In this document: piece after piece, positions 15,322-23,910 of the stretch
How positions within the stretch are numbered: the first letter of the stretch is position 1
How the letters are laid out: each line of letters starts with the position of its first letter
NCBI GenBank assembly: GCA_036742665.1
Contig: DAINQP010000037.1
Span: 1-32,140 of the forward strand
DNA from: Gp6-AA40 sp036742665
GTDB lineage: Bacteria; Acidobacteriota; Vicinamibacteria; Vicinamibacterales; UBA2999
Length of the DNA stretch: 32,140 nt
Reading direction: 5' to 3'
Position numbers and translations under genes: made by a program
The notes under the pieces: model-generated
Seen by the model: the letters and a program-made list of their open reading frames with translations, nothing else
Databases searched by the model: none
What the model was told of the DNA's origin: nothing

Positions 15322-18072
15322 ATGGATCTCACCCTTGCAAAAGTGAAAGACCTCTTCAACAAGGGTCAATTCGCGAGCATCTGCAAGACCGTCGGCTCAG
15401 ACGTACTAACTCTGAAGCTTCTTCCTCCTGACGCTCGAGTCCTCATAGCACACGCGAATGTGTACGCCGGACGCTTCCAAATCGCATCCGCATTGGTCCA
15501 ATCACTTATCCAGGGCAAAGCCTCGCCATCGGTAACCGCACACGCATTCATGGTGAGCGGTCTTATCAACAAGCATGATGGCCAGATCGACAAAGCCGCC
15601 ACAGACCTTCACAACGCATTGAGAATCGCGAAAGAGGAAAGAAATCCAACGCAGTTGGCGTGGGCGCACGCTCATCTCTTTCGTTTAATCGCCGTTGCTG
15701 GATATCCCGAGTCCCACTTAACGGCCTTGCTAAACGACGCGCGCCGAAGTGTTACGACTTCTGGTGACGCGCATGCGATGGCGTACCTGCACGATTCAGT
15801 TGCCACGATGGAAGCACAGCGAGGGCACACGGTTGAGGCCGAGCGACACGTCCGGTTAGCGCGCAACCTTCTCAAATTCCGTCCAAGCATATGGCTGTCA
15901 GAACTCGTTTCAGTGAATGCGGCTTGCGTCGCTTTCATTAATCGCGACACTGAAGGATTTAGTCGCTACTTGGACGAAGCGCGGGCATCTACTCGCCTCA
16001 CTGATAACGTTATGTCGTCCGCAGCGATCGATACAAACGAAGCATACGTGGCGGTCGTCACGGGCCGTTTCGGACGAGCACTTTCTCTTATTGGAAAGCT
16101 CGTTGACTCGCCATTGAGTATTCACCACGAGCTTGCGGCGCGCGAGAGTCTGGCGCGAATGCACCTCGCGATGGGCCACTTGGATTTATGCGAGATCGAG
16201 CTTGAACGGATGAAGACGCACCGCTCAAGCGATGAAGCGCGCAGCTTCCCGTTCCGCGGCGCGGCGGTCATGGAGGTTCGGCTTCTGATTAGGAAAAAGG
16301 ATTACGTTGCGGCTGCCGTCCTCTCACAGGAACATATTCGCGATCTGCGAAAACTCAACGACAAATCGGCCTTGGTCGCGCTGGTTACATTGCGAGCCCT
16401 AGCGCTTGGCCTTTCTGGCGACCTGGTCGGCTGCTCACGAGAACTACTAGACGCGAGCGACGTCGGCGCGAGCAGCATGAAAGAACTCCAGGCCGACTAC
16501 TTTCATGCGTGTGGACTAATTCTGAAGCAGCTTGATCGACAGAATGCCGTGACCTTTGAATCTCGTAGTTTTCGAATCTGGGCAGCACACAAGAATATGT
16601 GCGGGCCTCTCGAAGCGATCACGGCGAAGGGATATACCGCAAACGATGATGCTGCTGCCAAGCAATTAATTCAGGAGCATACACCGGAGGCGCGCATAAT
16701 TGAATGCAGATCCCTCGAGTGGCCCGCAACGGTTATCAATCATTTGGCGACGGCGTTCAACGTCGCGTACAAACCGGAACTGATTGGCTATGAATTATCT
16801 CAAGCCATCAAGCTGTGCGACCTTTCGCCACGCATCGACACTGTAAAGGGTGCTACGGCGATTCAAACGAAAGGGTCCGCTTTAGTCCTCGGCAACTTGG
16901 CAGATAAGACACTCAGTCTGGCCTGCGAGCCGCCGGACGACCCCTTCAAAGCAATCGTCCTCGGCGACATCCTCCGCATCGGCCGTGCCGCTCTCGAACT
17001 CGAGCGCGCTCAGGAAGCCGAGCGCAGCCGCGCCGCGTTGTGGCCGGCCGATCCCGTCGAGGACCAGGGCGACGCGATCTTCATCGCCGAGGAAATGCAG
17101 TCGCTCCTCGCCACCGTGCGCCGCATCGCGACCACCACCGTACCGGTGCTCATCACCGGTGAAACCGGCACCGGTAAGGAAGTGCTCGCCCGCACCATCC
17201 ACGCCTGCTCGAACCGCGCCGCCGCGACGTTCCTGCCCTTCAACTGCGCCTCGACTCCCAAAGAGATGCTCGACTCGCAGTTGTTCGGCCATCGCCGCGG
17301 CGCCTTCACCGGCGCCCTCGAGCACTTCCAGGGCGTCATCCGCGCCGCCACGGGCGGCACGCTCTTCCTCGACGAGATCGGCGACACCGGCCTCGACGTC
17401 CAGCCGAAACTGCTGCGATTCCTCGAGGCCGGCGAGGTTCACCCGATCGGCGAAACGCAACCGGCTCGCGTCGACGTCCGCGTCATCGCCGCCACCAACG
17501 CCGACCTCGAAACCCTGGTCCGCGATGGCCGCTTCCGCGAGGACCTCTTCTATCGCCTCAGCATCGTCCGGCTGCATTTGCCGCCACTCCGCGAGCGTCG
17601 CGTTGAAATCCCCTCGCTCGCGAATCACTATCTGCGCAAGCACGCGCTTGAATACCGAAAGGGCGATCTGCGTCTGTCCGAGGACACGATGGAGTATTTG
17701 ATGCTCTACAAGTGGCCCGGCAACGTGCGGCAGCTCGCCAACGAGATGCGCCGTCTCGCCGCGCTCGCGGAAACGGGCGCGGTAGTTATGCCCGAGCACC
17801 TGACGCCGGAGATCACCGCCTCGCGCCGCACGGTGCCTGCGTCTGAACGCATGCTCGACGCGACCGAAGTCGTCGTCCGCCTCGATCAGCCGATGGCCGC
17901 GGCCGTCCGGCATCTCGAGCAAGTAATGGTGCAATACGCGTTGAAGAAGTGTGAGGGCCGAATCGAGGACACCGCGACGATGCTCGGCCTGTCTCGAAAG
18001 GGCCTGTATCTGAAGCGGCAGCGCTTCGGCATCGAGCCGCCAGACAGCGCCGCCATCAGCGTCAGCGCCTGA
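15322..18072 (+). CDS. Sigma-54-dependent transcriptional activator with TPR-like N-terminal region
   Basis: The 916-residue protein has no receiver domain. Residues ~1-470 are helical, with TPR-like pairs (ARVLIAHANVYAGRFQIAS, KAATDLHNALRIAKEERNPT, AMAYLHDSVATMEAQRGHTV). A poorly defined segment, perhaps GAF-like, follows to ~570. The AAA+ module shows Walker A GETGTGKE (613-620), the sigma-54-contacting GAFTGA (660-665), Walker B LFLDEI (Asp684, Glu685), REDLFYRL, and WPGNVRQLANEM. A Fis-type helix-turn-helix ends the protein (EDTATMLGLSRKGLYLKRQR). It should remodel sigma-54 polymerase from an upstream site, controlled by a protein or ligand bound to the N-terminal repeats. GC content rises abruptly near base 16920 (about residue 533), from ~55% to ~70%, suggesting a recombined gene. 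Confidence 0.92.
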   Translation: MDLTLAKVKDLFNKGQFASICKTVGSDVLTLKLLPPDARVLIAHANVYAGRFQIASALVQSLIQGKASPSVTAHAFMVSGLINKHDGQIDKAATDLHNALRIAKEERNPTQLAWAHAHLFRLIAVAGYPESHLTALLNDARRSVTTSGDAHAMAYLHDSVATMEAQRGHTVEAERHVRLARNLLKFRPSIWLSELVSVNAACVAFINRDTEGFSRYLDEARASTRLTDNVMSSAAIDTNEAYVAVVTGRFGRALSLIGKLVDSPLSIHHELAARESLARMHLAMGHLDLCEIELERMKTHRSSDEARSFPFRGAAVMEVRLLIRKKDYVAAAVLSQEHIRDLRKLNDKSALVALVTLRALALGLSGDLVGCSRELLDASDVGASSMKELQADYFHACGLILKQLDRQNAVTFESRSFRIWAAHKNMCGPLEAITAKGYTANDDAAAKQLIQEHTPEARIIECRSLEWPATVINHLATAFNVAYKPELIGYELSQAIKLCDLSPRIDTVKGATAIQTKGSALVLGNLADKTLSLACEPPDDPFKAIVLGDILRIGRAALELERAQEAERSRAALWPADPVEDQGDAIFIAEEMQSLLATVRRIATTTVPVLITGETGTGKEVLARTIHACSNRAAATFLPFNCASTPKEMLDSQLFGHRRGAFTGALEHFQGVIRAATGGTLFLDEIGDTGLDVQPKLLRFLEAGEVHPIGETQPARVDVRVIAATNADLETLVRDGRFREDLFYRLSIVRLHLPPLRERRVEIPSLANHYLRKHALEYRKGDLRLSEDTMEYLMLYKWPGNVRQLANEMRRLAALAETGAVVMPEHLTPEITASRRTVPASERMLDATEVVVRLDQPMAAAVRHLEQVMVQYALKKCEGRIEDTATMLGLSRKGLYLKRQRFGIEPPDSAAISVSA

Positions 18073-18127
18073 TCGCGACGCGCTGCACTGCTTCTTTCGT
18101 CGCCTGTATTTTTCAGCCGGCTGCCGA

Positions 18128-18146
18128 CCCCTTACTGAGCAAGGGG
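18128..18146 (+). terminator. Weak hairpin after the sigma-54 activator
   Basis: CCCCTT (18128-18133) pairs with AAGGGG (18141-18146) around a seven-base loop, 56 bases after the activator stop. No T-run follows, so termination is uncertain. Confidence 0.25.
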
Positions 18147-18182
18147 ATAACGCGTGGGCGCTCTTCTCCGCGTTCGCAGACC

Positions 18183-18410
18183 ATGGCCGATGCTCGCAAA
18201 CCCGAACCGCCGCATCACGCTGCAGAGCCCGGGCGAGGGATGGATTACGGTGGAGCGGAAACGCTGTACCTGCGCGAGAACTTCGAGCTCGCGGTGCGGT
18301 TCGCCGAGCTCAGCGACGTCAACAGCGGCCGCATTGTGCGGACCATCGAGCGGCTGCTCGTCGAGCGATCGCCCAGCACGAGAGGCGAGTGGACGTTCGG
18401 CAAATCGTGA
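18183..18410 (+). CDS. Small hypothetical protein, 75 residues
   Basis: No family is recognised. The reading frame shows a codon pattern typical of real genes here (third positions mostly G or C) and a plausible soluble helix in its second half (LRENFELAVRFAELSDVNSG then RIVRTIERLLVER). A second start at 18240 (MDYGGAETLYLRENF) follows GAGGG closely and could be used instead, giving 56 residues. It follows the sigma-54 activator on the same strand and ends six bases before the convergent oxidoreductase stop. No role can be inferred. Confidence 0.5.
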   Translation: MADARKPEPPHHAAEPGRGMDYGGAETLYLRENFELAVRFAELSDVNSGRIVRTIERLLVERSPSTRGEWTFGKS

Positions 18411-18416
18411 AGATGG

Positions 18417-19415
18417 TTAGGTGCCGCTGAAGAAGGACGGCAGTCGCACGTCGCGCATCGTTCGCAGCCCGGGGGGCGCCGTCAGGACGGCGGGAATGGA
18501 GTTGACGGTGATCGACGCGGTAGCGATATCGCCATGCACGCCGCCGGCGATCGTCGAGTGGATGCGCGGTGACCCTTCGATGAGCACCGAATCGTAGGAA
18601 TCGGGCGCACCAAGATACGCTTCGAGCCGAAGGGTGATGAGCGGTGCACCTCTTACATAGCCCACCCCGTTCTGGACCACTCCGCACACGTGTCCCGCTT
18701 GCACCGCCAGCAGATCACTCGCCACCGCCTGCTCGGCGATCTTCGGGGCCACATCGTCCACGATGCGATCGAGTTTCCAGCCCATCGCGTCGCCGATCAT
18801 TTGAATCGATTCGGTGAAGCCGACGTGGCGCACGGTGCCCAGCTTGACCTGCCGGTCGAACTGCTCGCGGGTGAGGCCGGCGCCGATCTTCTGCTGGAAC
18901 GGCAAACGGCGAATGCGCGCGTCCTGCACGCGGTGCACCTCGATGCGATCGACTCGCTCGCAGACCGCCGACAAAGCGATCGGCAACGCGTCCATCGTGA
19001 ATCCAGGATTCACGCCCGTGCCGAGCACCGCCACTTTGGCCTTCTTGGCCGCGGCATCAAGTCGTTTTGCCAGCCGGCGATTGCGCGGCGCCGGATACGC
19101 GGCTTCTTCGGTCGTCGTCACAATCGGGACGCGCCGCTTGAGGACGTCCTCGAACTGCGGCAGCACGACCTTCAGAGACGAGCTCGTACACAACACGGCG
19201 ACATCGGGCTTCGTCGCCTTGATCGTCCAACCGATGTCGTCGGTGACCCGCAGGCGTAGCGTCCGTCCGGCCTCGATGACGTCACCGAGATCGCGCCCGA
19301 CCTTCCCCGGATCGACGTCCACGGCGCCCACAATCCTGAAGCCTTTGCGCGACGCGATCTGCCGCGCCACCAGCGCGCCGATCGGTCCCAACCCAACGTG
19401 CATCACGCGAATCAT
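18417..19415 (-). CDS. NAD(P)-binding oxidoreductase, dihydrodipicolinate-reductase/diaminopentanoate-dehydrogenase-like
   Basis: The 332-residue protein starts with a Rossmann motif, VMHVGLGPIGALVARQIA (dinucleotide-binding GxGxxG), then DVDPGKVGRDLGD and AVLCTSS, as in dihydrodipicolinate reductases. The middle has VLGTGVNPGFTMDALPI and the C-terminal half has SIQMIGDAMGWKLD and GIATA/HSTIAGGVHGDIATA-like stretches, the arrangement known from 2,4-diaminopentanoate dehydrogenase and its many uncharacterised relatives. True DapB is shorter (~270 residues), so lysine synthesis is unlikely. ATG 19415 was chosen because it gives a normal Rossmann start (MIRVMHVGLG). It is divergent from the M1 peptidase gene, with start codons only 28 bases apart. 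The substrate is unknown. Confidence 0.75.
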   Translation of the reverse strand: MIRVMHVGLGPIGALVARQIASRKGFRIVGAVDVDPGKVGRDLGDVIEAGRTLRLRVTDDIGWTIKATKPDVAVLCTSSSLKVVLPQFEDVLKRRVPIVTTTEEAAYPAPRNRRLAKRLDAAAKKAKVAVLGTGVNPGFTMDALPIALSAVCERVDRIEVHRVQDARIRRLPFQQKIGAGLTREQFDRQVKLGTVRHVGFTESIQMIGDAMGWKLDRIVDDVAPKIAEQAVASDLLAVQAGHVCGVVQNGVGYVRGAPLITLRLEAYLGAPDSYDSVLIEGSPRIHSTIAGGVHGDIATASITVNSIPAVLTAPPGLRTMRDVRLPSFFSGT

Positions 19416-19443
19416 GGGCGCGATTATAGGTAAGATTCGACCC

Positions 19444-21432
19444 GTGCCTGATCGACGCGCCCTCGTTTTCCTCGCCGCCGTCCTCGCAGTGGCCACGATC
19501 ACGGCACAGGGTCAAGGCAAGTCTGAAGACTCGCCTCTACGAAGATCGATTCAGCGCTTCGACTCACCCGAACCAAGTGCGCGATCGCCGCGCAACGCGA
19601 ACTACGACATCGACGTGCGCCTCGACCACGCGGCGCGCACGCTGAGCGGACGTCAAACGATTCGCTGGCGCAACACGAGCGCGAAGCCAACCTCCGAGCT
19701 GCAGCTTCATCTGTACTGGAACGCCTGGCGCAATCCCGACTCAACATGGTTTCGCGAGCGAAAGATGGCCCGCACATACACTGCGCCGCCGCAGGACGGC
19801 TGGGGCGCGATGGACGTCAGTGCGGTCCGTCTTCGCGAGCCGTCAGGCTCGACGCGCGATCTCACATCGCACACCCGTTTCATCGCGCCTGACGATGGCA
19901 ACGCACAGGACCGCACGGTGATGGCCGTGCCGCTCGGCCGCAGCGTCGAGCCAAACGAGCCGATTCAGGTGGAGCTCGCCTGGACCGGCAAGATCCCACG
20001 GCCCGTCGCGCGTACCGGCTACGTCGAGAACTACTACTTCATCGCGCAGTGGTTCCCAAAGCTCGGCGTCCTCGAAGACAGTGGCTGGAACACACATCAG
20101 TTCCACGCGCCGACCGAGTTCTACGCCGATTTCGGCGTCTACGACGTCCGCATCACGGTTCCGTCACCCTTTATCGTCGGTGCGACCGGACGACAGACGT
20201 CGCGGACCGACAACGGCGACGGATCAACATCGTATCGGTATCACGAAGAAGACGTGCACGACTTCGCGTGGACGGCGAGCCCCGATTACATCGATCTCAC
20301 GCGCACCTTCACACATCCGACGTTGCCGCCGGTTGCGATGCGGCTGCTGCTGCTGCCCGACCACCGAGGCCAGGAAGGGCGCTACTTCGCGGCAACCGAG
20401 GCGGCGCTGAAACGCTACGGTGAATGGTTCGGCCCCTATCCTTACGGCCACGCAACGGTCATCGACCCGGCGTACCAGAGCCAGGCCGATGGGATGGAGT
20501 ACCCAACGTTCTTCACCGGCCGCGCTCGCTACCTTCCGTCGCGCAGCCGCCAGACGCCGGAGATGACCGTCGCCCACGAAGCGGGTCACCAGTGGTGGTA
20601 CGGCATGGTCGCCACCAACGAGTTCGAGCACGCGTGGATGGACGAAGGGATCAATACCTACGCCATCGCTCGTGTGATCGACGAAGCCTTCACCGACAAC
20701 CGCTGGGAACTGCGCTACTTCGGCGGTTACCTGCCGTGGTCGTTCCCTGAGGTTCCGTTCACCCGCCTCGACAACGATCGCATCGCCGGCTATCGCGACA
20801 ATGCCGAAGCCGACGTGCAGGCCACGCCGACGTTCCGCTATTGGCCTTCAACCGCCTCGGCCATGTCTTACAACAAGACCGCCCTCTGGCTGCACACGCT
20901 CGAGCGGCATCTCGGCTGGCCGGTAATGCAGCGAATCCTGTCCACGTTCTTCCAACGCTGGGCATTCAAGCACCCGCAGCCGGCGGATTTCTTTCAGACC
21001 GTCAACGAAGTCAGTGGCCAGGACCTCACGTGGTTCTTCGATCAGGTCTATCGCAGCTCGAATACCTTCGATTACGGCGTCCAGGATCTCGTGAGCGAAC
21101 GGCGGGACGAGGGCACGTATCACACCACAGTGATCGTAAGACGCTATGGCGAAGCAACGTTCCCCGTAGACGTCCTCACCACGTTCGCTGACGGCCATCA
21201 AATCACCGAGAAGTGGAACGGGCTCGAGCGGCGCGCGATATACGTCTACGACCGATCGTCACCCGTCTCGAACGTGCAGATCGACCCGCGTCGGGTGCTG
21301 CTCCTTGATACGACTTACACGAACAACAGCTGGACACTCGACCCGCGCAGCAGCGAGGCCAGCCTGGGATGGGCGGCGAGGTGGATGGTCTGGCTGCAGG
21401 ACCTGATGGTCACGTATGCGTTCTTTCTCTGA
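19444..21432 (+). CDS. M1-family metallopeptidase, secreted
   Basis: The 662-residue protein has a signal peptide (RRALVFLAAVLAVATITAQG), an N-terminal beta-rich domain (RTLSGRQTIRWRNTS, LHLYWNAWRNPDS), and an M1 catalytic domain. The zinc site is HEAGH (378-382) with Glu401 in MDEG eighteen residues later, the classic HExxH-x18-E. The substrate-binding motif usually GAMEN is here QADGMEYPTFFTG, a variant common in bacterial relatives. It should trim N-terminal residues from peptides in the periplasm or outside. GTG 19444 was chosen, with AGGTAAG upstream; ATG 19414 is in frame too but would overlap the divergent gene's start. The last 17 bases overlap the downstream membrane-protein gene, so the two are coupled. 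Confidence 0.88.
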   Translation: MPDRRALVFLAAVLAVATITAQGQGKSEDSPLRRSIQRFDSPEPSARSPRNANYDIDVRLDHAARTLSGRQTIRWRNTSAKPTSELQLHLYWNAWRNPDSTWFRERKMARTYTAPPQDGWGAMDVSAVRLREPSGSTRDLTSHTRFIAPDDGNAQDRTVMAVPLGRSVEPNEPIQVELAWTGKIPRPVARTGYVENYYFIAQWFPKLGVLEDSGWNTHQFHAPTEFYADFGVYDVRITVPSPFIVGATGRQTSRTDNGDGSTSYRYHEEDVHDFAWTASPDYIDLTRTFTHPTLPPVAMRLLLLPDHRGQEGRYFAATEAALKRYGEWFGPYPYGHATVIDPAYQSQADGMEYPTFFTGRARYLPSRSRQTPEMTVAHEAGHQWWYGMVATNEFEHAWMDEGINTYAIARVIDEAFTDNRWELRYFGGYLPWSFPEVPFTRLDNDRIAGYRDNAEADVQATPTFRYWPSTASAMSYNKTALWLHTLERHLGWPVMQRILSTFFQRWAFKHPQPADFFQTVNEVSGQDLTWFFDQVYRSSNTFDYGVQDLVSERRDEGTYHTTVIVRRYGEATFPVDVLTTFADGHQITEKWNGLERRAIYVYDRSSPVSNVQIDPRRVLLLDTTYTNNSWTLDPRSSEASLGWAARWMVWLQDLMVTYAFFL

Positions 21433-22420
21433 GGGCTGGGCGCGGGTTCGCTCCGCCCCCGCTCTGCTCGTTGGCGTCTACGCGATGACCGTCGTCATGG
21501 CGCTGCCACTCGCCGTCACGATGCGCGGACTGTTGCAGACGCACCTCGGCGCCAGCCTCGCCGCCGAAGGCGCCGCCAACGGCGTGAACTACGACTGGTG
21601 GCAGGAGTTCACGTCGCAGGCCACCGGCCTCGGGACGACGTTCTCGCCGACCATCATCGGATTCGCGGCCACGCTGGACAACATCAGCAGCTTGCTCGAC
21701 GGTCAGCGCGAGAATGCACCCATCGCCGGAGCCCTCGCGCTGTATCTGCTCGCCTGGACCTTCCTCATTGGCGGCATCATCGATCGCTATGCGCGGCAAC
21801 GGCCAATCCGCGCCGCAGGCTTCTTTGCCGCATCGGGCATGCACGTTTTCAGGCTGCTGCGCCTGGCCATTGTGTCAGGGCTGGTTTACTGGTGGCTGTT
21901 TGCCTACGTCCACCCCTGGCTGTTTCTCGAGTGGTTCGCCGATCGCACGCGCACGATGTCTGTCGAACGAGACGTGTTCTTCTGGCGCGTTGTGCTGTAC
22001 GTCCTGTTCGGGGCTCTACTCGTGGTGGTCAACGTGATCTTCGATTACGCGAAGATTCGCATCGTGGTTGAGGATCGCCGCAGCGCGCTCGGTGCGCTGC
22101 CTGCCGCGATTCGATTCGTCTGGCGGCAGCGCGGGCGTGTTGCGTCGCTCTACGCCCTGAATGGCCTTACGTTCTTGATCGTGATCGCGATCTGGGCCAT
22201 GGTTGCGCCCGGCGCCCGAACGGGCCGGGCTGCACTCTGGCTCGGGTTCCTCGCCACGCAGCTCTACGTGCTGGCGAGGCTCGCGCTGAAGCTGCAGTTC
22301 CTCGCGTCGGAGACCGCGCTGTTCCAGTCGCGCCTCGCGCACGCGTCGTACGCGGCCACGCCAGTGCCGGCGTGGCCCGATTCCCCGTCCGCCGAATTGA
22401 TTAGAACGTCTTCCAGGTGA
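21416..22420 (+). CDS. Hypothetical multi-spanning membrane protein
   Basis: The 334-residue protein has about six hydrophobic helices (for example LLVGVYAMTVVMALPLAV, ALALYLLAWTFLIGGII, VVLYVLFGALLVVVNVIF, LTFLIVIAIWAMVAP, LGFLATQLYVLARLAL). Between the last helices lies IRIVVEDRRSALGALPAAIR, a charged cytoplasmic stretch reminiscent of uncharacterised glycerophosphoryl-diester-phosphodiesterase-membrane-domain-like proteins, though this is weak. No catalytic motif is visible. The start overlaps the M1 peptidase end by 17 bases on the same strand, so they are probably made together. Its 3' end overlaps the convergent PilX-like gene by 20 bases. Function unknown. Confidence 0.75.
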   Translation: MRSFSEGWARVRSAPALLVGVYAMTVVMALPLAVTMRGLLQTHLGASLAAEGAANGVNYDWWQEFTSQATGLGTTFSPTIIGFAATLDNISSLLDGQRENAPIAGALALYLLAWTFLIGGIIDRYARQRPIRAAGFFAASGMHVFRLLRLAIVSGLVYWWLFAYVHPWLFLEWFADRTRTMSVERDVFFWRVVLYVLFGALLVVVNVIFDYAKIRIVVEDRRSALGALPAAIRFVWRQRGRVASLYALNGLTFLIVIAIWAMVAPGARTGRAALWLGFLATQLYVLARLALKLQFLASETALFQSRLAHASYAATPVPAWPDSPSAELIRTSSR

Positions 22421-23900
22421 AGCTCGTCATCATCGGGGCGCCAGCAGTCATCACCGTATTCTGGAGCCGCCGGTCGTAGTTCAAGCTGAACCCACCCATC
22501 GAGGTGACATATTTGGTGACGACCGCACCGTAGAAGTCCGTGCTGGCACCGTCAAAGGACCCCGACGCGTTGGGCGCGTAGACGAGGGCTGCCGTCTGGC
22601 TACCGCCGGTGATCTTGATGTTGCCGGTGCCGGCGTAGACGAATTGCAGATTCTGCGGATTCATTGACGGGTTCGACACGCCGCCGCCGGAGAGATCGAG
22701 CGGCGTGGCCACGCCGTCCCCTTTGACCTTGATGATAACGGGACCCGAATCCACCTTAATCTTGGCGCCGCCGTTCAGTACGAGACTGTTAACCTCGTAA
22801 ATGCCTGCCCTGAGGTGGACCTCGGCGGTGCCGTTCAGATCGACGGTATGCATCGGTATGACGGTGCTCGATGTCGGAGGGACAATCGTCGGTCTGGGCG
22901 TGGGGGGGCTGCCGGACGGGATCATGACGCAGTACGGTGCACCGGCACAGCCGTTGGCGCTGGTGAAGTGAACGTCCGTTGTCCCCGCACTCGGAGTTGG
23001 AGGCGTCGGAAGCGTGATTGGCTGCGGGAGCTGGACCAGACCTTCCTCCACGGTAGCGAAACCGGAGATCGTCGCCGCGGTCACGTTGTTCGCGGTGCAA
23101 TTGCCGACACCCGATCGCGGCGTGGAGAGCGTGCCGTTGATCTCCGTCGTACCGCCGTTGCCATCGAGGCTGCCGTTGGTGCCAACGTTGCCGCCAGTGT
23201 CGGCAATGCCCGCCCCGAGGTTAGCAGAATCGTAGCTGTGGGTGTCGGCGCCTCCGGCAAAGCTCATCGCGTTGCACCCGTCGTGGGTGGCGAACGCCGC
23301 GTAGCTGAAGACCGGAGTCGGCCGCGTTTCGAGCGTCGCCTCGACTTCGACCTGCGATTGTCCGGATCCCGTGATGCGGCCAACGCCCTCGATGCGCCAG
23401 GTCTGAAGCGTGATCGGCTGTTGCGTATAGTAGTCCACGACGGTGGACATCGACATCAGCGTTGCCCGAGCACTGTAGGCAACAGGTGCGCCGTTGACGT
23501 TCAGGTTGCCAACGGAATTCGCCACGAATGCGTCACGAATCGCCTGAACCGGATAATTCGACGCCACCGCCGGATCACTCGACAGCACGACCGGGTTGCC
23601 GGTGGCAATCAACCTGACCGGCGACCCCGACATGTCGTAGAAGGCAAATGGATCCGTGGCGCTGGCCGCGGTCGGCAATGCATACGTGTTCAACAGATAG
23701 TTCGCCGCCGCGTGGACTCCCGATTCAGCACCGTACCGCGACTGCGACATCGAGGTGTAGCTCGTGCTCGACAGCGCCTCTGTTCTCGCCACCATCACCA
23801 GTGCGCCGGTGACGACTGACACCGCCAGCACCATGAGCAGCGCCATGACAAGGGCGATGCCCTGCTCGTCGGATCGAACTGTTGGTTTCAGAGTACGCAC
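22401..23900 (-). CDS. PilX-like pilus assembly protein
   Basis: The 499-residue protein begins RTLKPTVRSDEQGIALVMAL, a PilX N-terminal pattern: basic leader, Glu-Gln-Gly, then one long hydrophobic helix (ALVMALLMVLAVSVVTGALVM). The rest is Thr/Ser/Gly-rich beta structure, with stretches such as GGNVGTNGSLDGNGGTTEIN and KIKVDSGPVIIKVKGDG that look like a repetitive, solenoid-like surface domain. Minor pilins of this type sit at the pilus tip or prime assembly. The start is a GTG at 23900, with TGAGGA upstream and ten bases after the PilW-like stop. It is far larger than classical PilX (~170-200 residues) because of the long C-terminal domain. It is the last gene of the operon. Confidence 0.82.
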   Translation of the reverse strand: MRTLKPTVRSDEQGIALVMALLMVLAVSVVTGALVMVARTEALSSTSYTSMSQSRYGAESGVHAAANYLLNTYALPTAASATDPFAFYDMSGSPVRLIATGNPVVLSSDPAVASNYPVQAIRDAFVANSVGNLNVNGAPVAYSARATLMSMSTVVDYYTQQPITLQTWRIEGVGRITGSGQSQVEVEATLETRPTPVFSYAAFATHDGCNAMSFAGGADTHSYDSANLGAGIADTGGNVGTNGSLDGNGGTTEINGTLSTPRSGVGNCTANNVTAATISGFATVEEGLVQLPQPITLPTPPTPSAGTTDVHFTSANGCAGAPYCVMIPSGSPPTPRPTIVPPTSSTVIPMHTVDLNGTAEVHLRAGIYEVNSLVLNGGAKIKVDSGPVIIKVKGDGVATPLDLSGGGVSNPSMNPQNLQFVYAGTGNIKITGGSQTAALVYAPNASGSFDGASTDFYGAVVTKYVTSMGGFSLNYDRRLQNTVMTAGAPMMTSFTWKTF

Positions 23901-23910
23901 TATGTGTTCC

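Noticed and set aside
16882..17934. Long open frame of 350 codons on the minus strand inside the sigma-54 activator
   Set aside because: It mirrors the high-GC AAA+ coding region, shows no domain and is rich in Ala, Gly, Glu and Arg as antisense frames of GC-rich genes are. The plus-strand frame has all the sigma-54 activator motifs.
18128..18146. Strong intrinsic terminator after the sigma-54 activator
   Set aside because: The stem has only six pairs and no T-run; it is kept as a low-confidence hairpin.
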